Shown piece by piece: positions 25,204 to 32,385 of a stretch of 36,765 nt of DNA (its first letter is position 1; each line of letters opens with the position of its first letter). The stretch comes from an uncultured Lachnospiraceae bacterium (GTDB taxonomy: Bacteria; Bacillota; Clostridia; Lachnospirales; Lachnospiraceae), in NCBI GenBank assembly GCA_902785985.1, contig CADABA010000004.1, positions 1 to 36,765 on the forward strand, given 5' to 3'. The notes under the pieces were generated by a model. The model did no database searches. It saw nothing but the letters and a program-made list of their open reading frames with translations, and was not told the DNA's origin. Made by a program: the position numbers and the translations under genes.

Positions 25204-26443
25204 GTTCCATCTCGTTGTTGAAGACGCCGTAGACCAGCTTCCCGTGCGTCGTATTGACCAGATGGATCGCCCGGTTGATCCAGCACTGTTCGACCTGATT
25301 CAGGACCTCATACCCCTCGCCGATCCCCAGCGTGATAAAGTAATCGCCCTCCCGGACTTCAGGCCATACGAACTGGAAGGAGACCATACTTCTGCCCTTC
25401 CTGAGCTCCGTACCGGCGTATCCGGAGGTCATGGACGTCTCTCCGAACGTCTCATTTCCAAACGTATCGCGCACCTGATATCCGACAATAATACTGTCCA
25501 TCGGCCGGGCCGACTGCACGAGCATCCTCACATAGACGGTCCTGCCGGCCTCGCAGTACTCGGCGAAGGGAACCTCATCCACCTGATAATAAAAGCTCTC
25601 GATCACGGCATCCATCCTGCCTGAATACTGGCTCTCTTCCGGGCGCACCAGCTTATCTGCGGTAATTCTCCGAAAGCCGTCCTCGATCTGCTCTCTGACT
25701 TTCCCGCTCAGAACGCTTCCCTGTCTGATCTTAAAGTATTCCGTCACGGCCTGACCGGCCTCGCCGTCAAAAATCAGGACCCCGTTATTGAGCACAAGAA
25801 GCCTTTTACAGAACTTCGTGATCGAATTCAGATCGTGGGAGACGATCAGCACCGTCGCATGCTCCGACATCTCCCTGATCTTCTGATAACATTTCTGCTG
25901 AAAGAACACATCCCCGACACTCAGCGCCTCGTCGATGATCAGAATATCCGGCTCCACCGTCACTGCAATTGAAAATGCCAGTCTTACGAACATCCCCGAG
26001 GAATAGATCTTCACAGGCTGGTAAATGAACTCCCCGATATCGGCAAACTCAAGAATTTCCGGAAGACGTTTGTCCGTCTCCTCCCGGCTCATGCCCATGA
26101 GGAGCGTATTCAGGTAAATATTCTCAAGTCCTGTGTACTCCGGGTTAAATCCCGCGCCGAGCTCCAGCAGGGCTGCGATCCTGCCCTCCGTCCTTATGCT
26201 TCCGGATGTAGGCTGCACGACACCGGTCAGGATCTTCAGAAGTGTGGATTTCCCGGATCCGTTCAGGCCGATGATTCCCACACACTCTCCCCTGCCGACT
26301 TCAAAGCTGATTCCCTTCAGAGCTTCGAAATCCTTATGGTAACGTCGGCCTGTCACAGAGAAGGCTTCCCGGATCTTGTCCAGCTTCCGGCGGTACAGCG
26401 GATATCTCTTTATTAAGTTTGAGACCGAAACGACCGTTTCCAT
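25181..26443 (-). CDS. ABC transporter ATPase for polysaccharide export, Wzt type with C-terminal glycan-binding domain
   Basis: A 420-residue cytosolic ATPase. Walker A G-L-N-G-S-G-K-S-T (59-67), signature Y-S-S-G-M (147-151), Walker B I-L-I-I-D-E (167-172) and the S-H-D switch histidine are all intact. The D-F-E-A-L-K-G-I-S-F and G-A-G-F-N-P-E-Y-T-G-L-E-N-I-Y stretches are typical of the TagH/Wzt/RfbE family. Residues ~255-420 form a beta-rich domain like Wzt-C, which in E. coli O9a reads the capped end of the polymer. Its partner is the permease immediately upstream (55-bp gap). The start has a GAGGTG site that lies inside a duplicated copy of the permease gene's 3' end. The C-terminal domain suggests export of finished, modified chains. 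Confidence 0.93.
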   Translation of the reverse strand: METVVSVSNLIKRYPLYRRKLDKIREAFSVTGRRYHKDFEALKGISFEVGRGECVGIIGLNGSGKSTLLKILTGVVQPTSGSIRTEGRIAALLELGAGFNPEYTGLENIYLNTLLMGMSREETDKRLPEILEFADIGEFIYQPVKIYSSGMFVRLAFSIAVTVEPDILIIDEALSVGDVFFQQKCYQKIREMSEHATVLIVSHDLNSITKFCKRLLVLNNGVLIFDGEAGQAVTEYFKIRQGSVLSGKVREQIEDGFRRITADKLVRPEESQYSGRMDAVIESFYYQVDEVPFAEYCEAGRTVYVRMLVQSARPMDSIIVGYQVRDTFGNETFGETSMTSGYAGTELRKGRSMVSFQFVWPEVREGDYFITLGIGEGYEVLNQVEQCWINRAIHLVNTTHGKLVYGVFNNEMEHFRLERQ

Positions 26444-26537
26444 TCATTACACCTCATCCGCAGAGAAGGAACTGAGCCTTCTGAAGGGTTCCATCCTTTA
26501 CACTTCATCCGCAAAGAACGGGCTGAGTCTTCTGAAG
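26436..26537. repeat. 51-bp tandem duplication copying the end of the ABC permease gene
   Basis: CTTCTGAAG at 26478-26486 and 26529-26537, and CAT at 26441-26443 and 26492-26494, are each offset by exactly 51 bp. The upstream copy contains the last codons of the permease (R-R-L-S-P-F-F-A-D-E-V-stop); the downstream copy repeats them and supplies both the GAGGTG ribosome site and the ATG-GAA start of the ATPase gene. Confidence 0.9.
26447..26494 (-). CDS. Micro-ORF made by duplication of the permease C-terminus (15 aa)
   Basis: ATG at 26494 opens a 15-codon frame, M-E-P-F-R-R-L-S-S-F-S-A-D-E-V, stopping at 26447, four bases before the ATPase start. It mirrors the permease C-terminus R-R-L-S-P-F-F-A-D-E-V. 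AAAGG lies only 0-2 nt before the ATG, so translation is doubtful. If translated it could couple ribosomes from permease to ATPase; more likely it is a by-product of the tandem duplication. Confidence 0.2.
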   Translation of the reverse strand: MEPFRRLSSFSADEV

Positions 26538-27259
26538 ACGACCTGCCCGACAACCCAGATCAGCAGCGTAATAACCCAAAATGTAACCGTCTCTCCGAGC
26601 TTCTCCCAGAACCATCTGTGAAAAATCAGGCTGTCCCGGCAGCCGTTCACAATATAATGCATCGGATTGACCGAGAGGACCCGCCTTACCGACTGATCCA
26701 CCATCGTATCCTCATTCCACAAAATCGGAGTGACCCAGAATCCGATCTGGATCAGAACATTTACAATTGCATTCATATCCTTGAAAAATACAGTGACTGC
26801 CGCGAGAAGCCACGTAAGCCCGAGGCCCAGCGCACAGACACAAAAAGTGTAATACATGAGCTGAAGGGCATATGGTGTGAGTCCGTAACCGTAGACCAGG
26901 AACATTGCAAGAAGAAAAATCTCAAAAAAGGCGTGGACAAAAAGCGCCGACAGCACTTTGATGATCGGAATGCGGCCGACGTCGAACTTTATCTTTTTTA
27001 CGAGAAAGCTGTACTCTACCAGGCAATTGCAGCCCTGCGTCACCACATCGACAAAAAAGATCCAGGGGATATAAGCCGCAGAGAACCAGAGAATGTAGGG
27101 CGCGTCGCCGATCGGCAGGTTCCTGAATCCCTTCTGAAACACGTACCAGAAGACCAGGATCGTGACGAGCGGCATAACGAAGGCCCACACGATTCCGAGA
27201 AGAGAATTTGCGTAACGGGACCGTATGTCATTTTTCGCAAGCTGAATAATGGTATTCAA
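26498..27259 (-). CDS. ABC transporter permease for polysaccharide export, Wzm/TagG type
   Basis: A 253-residue integral membrane protein of the ABC-2 family. The start codon is TTG (27259), with AGGAG 10 nt upstream. The N-terminal amphipathic stretch (I-I-Q-L-A-K-N-D-I-R-S-R-Y-A-N-S-L-L-G) is the gate-helix motif of polysaccharide exporters. Six hydrophobic segments follow, and N-P-M-H-Y-I-V-N-G near residue 200 is the usual family motif. It forms the channel that passes a lipid-linked glycan across the membrane, powered by the ATPase encoded 55 bp downstream. It lies 163 bp after the DUF4838 lipoprotein gene. In that gap I see only a short palindrome around the DUF4838 stop (near 27415-27433) and no strong terminator. 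Confidence 0.94.
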   Translation of the reverse strand: MNTIIQLAKNDIRSRYANSLLGIVWAFVMPLVTILVFWYVFQKGFRNLPIGDAPYILWFSAAYIPWIFFVDVVTQGCNCLVEYSFLVKKIKFDVGRIPIIKVLSALFVHAFFEIFLLAMFLVYGYGLTPYALQLMYYTFCVCALGLGLTWLLAAVTVFFKDMNAIVNVLIQIGFWVTPILWNEDTMVDQSVRRVLSVNPMHYIVNGCRDSLIFHRWFWEKLGETVTFWVITLLIWVVGQVVFRRLSPFFADEV

Positions 27260-27422
27260 TCTGTCTTTTCTCCTGCTGAGATAAAAAAGAAAACAGCCCT
27301 TAACATCCGCTTTATTCCAGGATATCGCAGGCTGCTCCTGATAAAAACTCTTAATAAAACAATATAACTGCGTTCATTGATGTATCGCCCTGATTCCAGC
27401 CGCATCCATACAGCCGATTTGA

Positions 27423-29297
27423 TCAATCGGCCTGTTCCATCTCCTCAAAATCGATCATCTTTTCCGTCAGAGGTTCCCACTCGTTGAACTTTGTAACGCC
27501 GTGAGCGACCAGGTCGTTATATAACTTCTCTTTTTCCGCTCTCCGCGCCTCTTTCGTTCCCGAAAATTCACTCAGGTGAAGCATCGCCTTCACATATCTC
27601 CACGACAGCTCGCTTCGCACAACAGCCTTCAGAGCGCCTGTTCCCTCACAGGCCTTCTCAGCTAGCTCCCAATATGCATCGATCTCATCCGCTTCCTCCT
27701 GACTGATGGAGAAGGTATCGCTCATCTTATGATAAATCGTGATATAGCCATCCTTTTCCCTGTCATTGATCGCTTCGATGGCAGCTTTCACATACTGGCC
27801 GCCATTTCCATAATAGCTGTCGCAGAACATTCGCATCTCCTCATCCATATCGCAGTATGGATTCCGAAGGAGCCTTGCTATAAGATAAGCCCTGAGCTCA
27901 CCGAACTCGGTATCACATTGATCTATGTAATAATTCCCCTCCTCAAAGACTCCCTTCACGCCCATCTCGTAAAAGTACTGTATATTCTTCTGGAGCACGC
28001 CGAAGTCGGGGAATATTCCGATCGTATACGAGTAATTTGTCGCGTAATCCCATATGTACATTCTGTCACAGACGGCGCACCACTCCCTGAGATCTTCAGC
28101 AAGCGCTGCATTCTGCGGGCACTCCGGATCGTCCATGGAATGATTGTAGCACCCTTCTATCGTGCAGTATCTCACGATAACATTCTCTTCGGGAACAATA
28201 TTCTTCGGCGCTTTTCTCGAATACTTATAGGCAAAGGTATCGATGGCTATATTATCGTACCCTTTTTCCTTCACTTCTTTCGCGATCCGGTTGACAAAGG
28301 AAAGGATCGAACCGGAATGCGAACCGTTCTCCTTATCCAGAGCACTGCACTTTTCACACTCACAGAAAGACTGATTGTCAGCCTGTGACAGGGAGACGAT
28401 CTGAAGGACGGCATTCGGATCCCGTTTCTCTTCCAGAAGCTGAAAGACCTCTTCGCGCACAATGTCATAGACATCCTCGTTCGTGAGACAAAGCTGATCC
28501 GGTACTCTCCTGCCGTCATGCAGAGCAAAATACTCCGGATGACTGTCAAAATACCTGTCTGCCGAACAGAATTCGGTCGTAAATGTGTGGCAGAAAGGTC
28601 CCAGGTAATCGATGTCGCCTCCCTGCGCACTCGTAAGATTCCTGTGCGTTCCGCTGTTCAGCCCGTTTACCATCGAATAAACCGGATCCCAGGGGCTTCG
28701 CCAGTCCGTATCGGTAAATTCAAAATACGAGTCATACCGGACTTTCTCTTCCGGAAGTCGGATCGTATCCGCCCCGGATCCCATTCCTGTATAAACCGAA
28801 AAGAACCTGTAGCCGCAGAAGTCCGTCAGGTATCCGCAGACTCCGTAGATCGTTCCCCTCGGTCCGGCTCCGTAAATGGCAATTCCCTTGTCGAACGGTG
28901 TAAGATAATACGATCCGTCAGACTTCCCGTCAGCCTCGGAAGTATCAAACGCCGAGGTCTTTCCGACATAGAATCCGTATCCGTCAAAAGGACTGTTCTC
29001 GTCAATACGGGGACAGTCTTTGCCGAGAAGTGCCGAAAGATACTTTGCAAGCATATCCGCTGCTGTGATTTCAGTTTCCGAAGGAGCAGCCGATACAACT
29101 ACCGCAAATTCCTGATCCGGTCCTGCCTCGACAGAAGGAACACTTTCTGCCCCATCCTTACCGGAATCCTGTGTGCTCTCTGTTCCGGCGCTTTCTCCCT
29201 TTCCGCTCTGACCTGAACCCTTATTCCCTCCGCAGGATGTAAGAAGGGCAAGAAGAAGGCACACTGTCAAATATCTGGTGATACATGCTTTATTCAT
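27423..29297 (-). CDS. DUF4838-type lipoprotein, putative glycoside hydrolase-like
   Basis: A 624-residue protein. The signal peptide ends with lipobox L-L-T-S-C (residue ~22), so it should be lipid-anchored outside the cell. After a Ser/Gly/Glu linker, residues ~60-160 resemble the small alpha/beta N-terminal domain found before GH67/GH115-like barrels (E-I-T-A-A-D-M-L-A-K-Y-L; G-P-R-G-T-I-Y-G-V). The centre (~190-480) fits DUF4838, a predicted TIM-barrel domain (S-L-S-Q-A-D-N-Q-S-F-C-E-C-E-K-C, with paired cysteines). The enzymatic activity is unproven; acidic residues are present but I cannot assign a catalytic pair. It could trim or edit the exported glycan. A GGGGG-rich ribosome site lies 10 nt before the ATG. 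Confidence 0.8.
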   Translation of the reverse strand: MNKACITRYLTVCLLLALLTSCGGNKGSGQSGKGESAGTESTQDSGKDGAESVPSVEAGPDQEFAVVVSAAPSETEITAADMLAKYLSALLGKDCPRIDENSPFDGYGFYVGKTSAFDTSEADGKSDGSYYLTPFDKGIAIYGAGPRGTIYGVCGYLTDFCGYRFFSVYTGMGSGADTIRLPEEKVRYDSYFEFTDTDWRSPWDPVYSMVNGLNSGTHRNLTSAQGGDIDYLGPFCHTFTTEFCSADRYFDSHPEYFALHDGRRVPDQLCLTNEDVYDIVREEVFQLLEEKRDPNAVLQIVSLSQADNQSFCECEKCSALDKENGSHSGSILSFVNRIAKEVKEKGYDNIAIDTFAYKYSRKAPKNIVPEENVIVRYCTIEGCYNHSMDDPECPQNAALAEDLREWCAVCDRMYIWDYATNYSYTIGIFPDFGVLQKNIQYFYEMGVKGVFEEGNYYIDQCDTEFGELRAYLIARLLRNPYCDMDEEMRMFCDSYYGNGGQYVKAAIEAINDREKDGYITIYHKMSDTFSISQEEADEIDAYWELAEKACEGTGALKAVVRSELSWRYVKAMLHLSEFSGTKEARRAEKEKLYNDLVAHGVTKFNEWEPLTEKMIDFEEMEQAD

Positions 29298-29437
29298 CTT
29301 CTGTTTCCCCCTTGATTCACCTCGCAGGCATCATGAACTCCCTGTGCACCAATTGCGGCACGGATCCCATTGTGCAGCCTTATTTTCAATAAGGCCTGCC
29401 GACAGGTCCGCAGCCTTCAGCCATCAGCTCATGATTC

Positions 29438-29998
29438 TCATTTCCAGAAATACTTCATGATCTTATCCAGCTCGTCACGATCCATCGGCATATCTGAAAG
29501 CTTCTTTCTCTTCTCCATCAGATCATCGACCCTTCCGATCACTCTTGCCGGGTTTCCTCCCACGATCGCACCTTCCGGAACATCCTTCGTCACGACGCTG
29601 CCCGCAGCGACGATTGCGTTCGGCCCGATTTTTGTGTTGTACATGATAATCGAGTCGGATCCTATGGCAACATTGTCAAAAATTTCGATCGTTCCCATAT
29701 GATATTCGGCGAACACCGTTCCCAATTCGACACCGATCTTTCTTGACAGCATATCATTAATCACATCATGCGTAATAAAATTGACCCTGGCCGCGATCAC
29801 GATGTTATTATGCAGCCTGACCATATACGGTTCTTCCGGGATCGATCTGCAATACCAGTAGACGTTTTCCCCGAAACCTGCAAACATGCCGCTTTCAGCA
29901 AGAAACTTTGACCTCTTTGCGCCGCTCATCGCCACGATCCTTGCCTTTATGGCAAGCATCTGCTTTTGATTATATTTCTTAATTACTTTCTTAGGCAT
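29438..29998 (-). CDS. Hexapeptide-repeat acyltransferase (left-handed beta-helix)
   Basis: A 186-residue cytosolic enzyme if started at 29998, where GGAGG lies 11 nt upstream; tandem ATGs at 30016 and 30019 are alternatives without a good site. The [LIV]-G-x4 hexapeptide pattern is clear from ~residue 95 on (I-F-D-N-V-A-I-G-S-D-S-I-I; T-K-I-G-P-N-A-I-V-A-A-G-S-V-V). F-I-T-H-D-V carries the likely catalytic histidine, and G-G-N-P-A-R-V-I-G is the usual end motif. Such enzymes O- or N-acetylate sugars or sugar nucleotides using acetyl-CoA. Here it probably decorates the repeat unit. It lies between the GT32 and DUF4838 genes. Confidence 0.9.
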   Translation of the reverse strand: MPKKVIKKYNQKQMLAIKARIVAMSGAKRSKFLAESGMFAGFGENVYWYCRSIPEEPYMVRLHNNIVIAARVNFITHDVINDMLSRKIGVELGTVFAEYHMGTIEIFDNVAIGSDSIIMYNTKIGPNAIVAAGSVVTKDVPEGAIVGGNPARVIGRVDDLMEKRKKLSDMPMDRDELDKIMKYFWK

Positions 29999-30082
29999 AC
30001 TTTCACACGCCTCCATCATTCTTCAGAAATCATTATCTGTACTGGACCGCTGCAGACCTGAACCCTTGCTGCGCCGTCCCTG

Positions 30083-30829
30083 TTACCTTCCGCCCTTCAG
30101 CTTTCCGACGAAGCCGCGCAGTCTGTCATACCGGTCATATCCGAGGGCCTTCTGAAGACTTTTGATCACGACAATGTGCAGAGATGTCTTCTTCTCCACC
30201 CAGCTTGCGTCCATGTGGTGGATCGTGCACGTATTCGGACCTGTTCTCTCATGCCAGTTCTTCACGTCAAATGCGGCGAAGTACTCGATCGGATAGACGG
30301 CAATGCCATCCCCGATCTCCTGGAACGCATTTCTTGAAAGGTCCAGTCCCCATGCTTCCGCCTGATTGCTGAAGCCGACATTGATCGCTGTCAGATCCAT
30401 ACTTCCGTCTTCTATGATGAACCGTCTTTCATGGTAGGTCTTCTCAAATTCCTCGATGAACGGATGATTTTTGCTGCAGGCGATAAATGCCGTCGTCAAA
30501 GACCTGTCGCTCTCAAACCCGAGGACCATCGAGCGCCCCTCAAGATATTTGTCGAAAGGCTGAACGACTTCCACATCTGTATCAAAATAGATCCCGCCGT
30601 ATTTACGGAGCGCCTGAATCCGTACATAATCGGAGACAAAGGCGAACTTTCCGGCCGCATAGGCTTCCTGCACATAGACGGGCGCTGATTGGATGTCAAA
30701 ATTCTTCTCGTCCCATTTTCTGATCTTATAATCCGGGAGATTCTTCCTCCAGGTCATAATATATTTCTTTGTGCTGACCGGGAGATCATTTCCTCCGAAC
30801 CAGCAGAAATGAATAATTTTGGGAATCAT
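30083..30829 (-). CDS. GT32-family glycosyltransferase (DXD sugar-binding)
   Basis: About 248 residues from the ATG at 30829, which has GGAGG 6 nt upstream; a further in-frame ATG at 30868 is unlikely. It has the capsular GT32 signature: I-P-K-I-I-H-F-C-W-F-G-G at the N-terminus, A-F-V-S-D-Y-V-R-I-Q-A-L-R-K-Y-G-G-I-Y-F-D-T-D in the middle with the D-x-D metal site, and a later H-H-M-D-A-S-W. These enzymes use nucleotide sugars (often UDP-Gal or GDP-Man; the sugar here is unknown) to extend polysaccharide repeat units. It follows the GT4 gene after a 185-bp gap containing a dispersed GC-rich repeat. Confidence 0.92.
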   Translation of the reverse strand: MIPKIIHFCWFGGNDLPVSTKKYIMTWRKNLPDYKIRKWDEKNFDIQSAPVYVQEAYAAGKFAFVSDYVRIQALRKYGGIYFDTDVEVVQPFDKYLEGRSMVLGFESDRSLTTAFIACSKNHPFIEEFEKTYHERRFIIEDGSMDLTAINVGFSNQAEAWGLDLSRNAFQEIGDGIAVYPIEYFAAFDVKNWHERTGPNTCTIHHMDASWVEKKTSLHIVVIKSLQKALGYDRYDRLRGFVGKLKGGR

Positions 30830-30887
30830 GATAACCTCCATGTTCACACCGAAAACACATCTGTTCATTTTTCCGGGGATCGCTTAC

Positions 30888-30952
30888 CGTGCGCAGTGGA
30901 AGGCGCAGACGCGCCGCGCACGTCGTGGCAAGGACGCCGAGGCGTTCCTGAA
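30888..30952. repeat. GC-rich interspersed repeat, second copy
   Basis: It is related to 2411-2460: a GGCGCAGACGCG block, GTGGCAAG, and a hairpin formed by GGACGC and GCGTTCC around CGAG. Both copies sit in intergenic DNA, here between the GT4 gene and the GT32 gene. The repeat lies upstream of the GT32 ribosome site and could form a stable hairpin in the operon mRNA. Confidence 0.5.
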
Positions 30953-31014
30953 GTTGATGCGGTTCTCCCGGGGCACCTGAAAAGGCTCGCAGCCCCCGAG
31001 CGAAGTGAACTCTC

Positions 31015-32226
31015 TCACTTTACAAATTTTTCGTAAACCTTCAGAACATACTCTGCGTACCCGTCAGCCGAGAATACGCGGGACGCCTTTTCCGCGATAT
31101 ACGCGTTATCCATCGACGAAGCGGCCATTTTCCGGATCTTATCTCTGAGATCCGCCACATCGCCCGCCTGTGCGATGTATCCTGTCTTTCCATCTTCCAC
31201 CAGCTCCGGAAGTCCGCCGTTCTGTGATACGATGACCGGCCGTCCCATGGCCTGGGCCTCCATGATACTGTAAGGACCGTTTTCATACCATTCACTCGGG
31301 AGGCATACACACAGAGAATTGGCTACGATCTCTTTAAGCTCATCCCCGCTCTTGAATCCGAGCAGAAGGATCCTGTCCTCCTGGCCAAGCTTCGCGACGA
31401 GCTTCCTGATGCGCTCCTCTTCCGGGCCCGATCCGACAATATAGAGCTTCTGACTGACCTTCGACCTGCTGAAAGCCCTGATCAGGGTCAGAATTCCCTT
31501 CTCCCTGCTCAGTCTGCCGAAGTAAAGGAAATAGTCTCCGCGTCCTCCGGCCTGATAGACCGTTCCCTCCGGAAGAAAATTCCGGGCATATTCCACCGGA
31601 CATTGGAAAACACCGGCCTCCGTGATCTTTCTTCTGTAAAAATCGGAGGGTGTTATGACGAAATCAATCTTCCCGTATATTTTGCGGAACTTATATACGT
31701 AAGCTTCCATGGAGGCGAGAATGCTCTTGGCTTTTGATCCCTTCATGCAGCCGTTCCTGGCGCAGTGCCAGTAATGTCCGTCAAGGCAGTCCTCACAGAC
31801 CCGCCTGTGATGCATCATCAGATAATTTGGACAGACCGACTTCAGATCATGGGCAGTATAGACGATCGGGATATGTTTTTTGTGAGCCACTTCCACGATG
31901 GATCCGGTCAGCTGGCTCTGGAAAATATTCATATGAATGATATCCGGTTTTTCGTCATCAAGAAGCTTTGCAAATTTTCTCGCTGCTTCTGTCGAATAGA
32001 GAAGGTGCGCAGACGCTTTCATGAGCTGCATCGGATTTCCGGAGGCATTGAAGTCGACATTCTCCACGAAATATTTTTCCTGATCGCACGGGACATTCCG
32101 TTCATCCTTCATTGAGAACCAGATGACCTCATGCCCTTTTTTCCTCAGAAGATCTCCGAGTGAAAAATAGTATGTCTCTGAACCGCCCTTTACATAATGG
32201 AACTTATTTACCAGAAGTATCTTCAA
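31015..32226 (-). CDS. GT4-family glycosyltransferase
   Basis: A 403-residue GT-B enzyme with TTG start (32226), preceded by a strong GGAGG at 6 nt. The N-terminal domain has F-H-Y-V-K-G-G-S-E-T-Y and Y-T-A-H-D-L-K-S-V-C-P; a cysteine cluster (C-E-D-C-L-D-G-H-Y-W-H-C) follows, frequent in one GT4 subgroup. The C-terminal domain has F-G-R-L-S-R-E-K-G and L-P-S-E-W-Y-E-N-G-P-Y-S-I-M-E-A-Q-A-M-G-R-P-V, the donor-binding E-x7-E region. It likely adds a sugar to the lipid-linked repeat unit early in the pathway, since it follows the flippase gene. The 159-bp gap before it contains weak short repeats only. Confidence 0.93.
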   Translation of the reverse strand: MKILLVNKFHYVKGGSETYYFSLGDLLRKKGHEVIWFSMKDERNVPCDQEKYFVENVDFNASGNPMQLMKASAHLLYSTEAARKFAKLLDDEKPDIIHMNIFQSQLTGSIVEVAHKKHIPIVYTAHDLKSVCPNYLMMHHRRVCEDCLDGHYWHCARNGCMKGSKAKSILASMEAYVYKFRKIYGKIDFVITPSDFYRRKITEAGVFQCPVEYARNFLPEGTVYQAGGRGDYFLYFGRLSREKGILTLIRAFSRSKVSQKLYIVGSGPEEERIRKLVAKLGQEDRILLLGFKSGDELKEIVANSLCVCLPSEWYENGPYSIMEAQAMGRPVIVSQNGGLPELVEDGKTGYIAQAGDVADLRDKIRKMAASSMDNAYIAEKASRVFSADGYAEYVLKVYEKFVK

Positions 32227-32385
32227 TTGTTTCCTCCTCTCTGTATCTGCTTATCAGATCTTTGCGAAGCGGTGTATCTGTGCGGAGATCCGCAAGCGCC
32301 TTTCTGCTTATATCTGATTATATCTGACGAAAGATGTCGAATACCAGACCTGTCAGCCGCTCATGCCCTTCGGCACAAAACAGCA

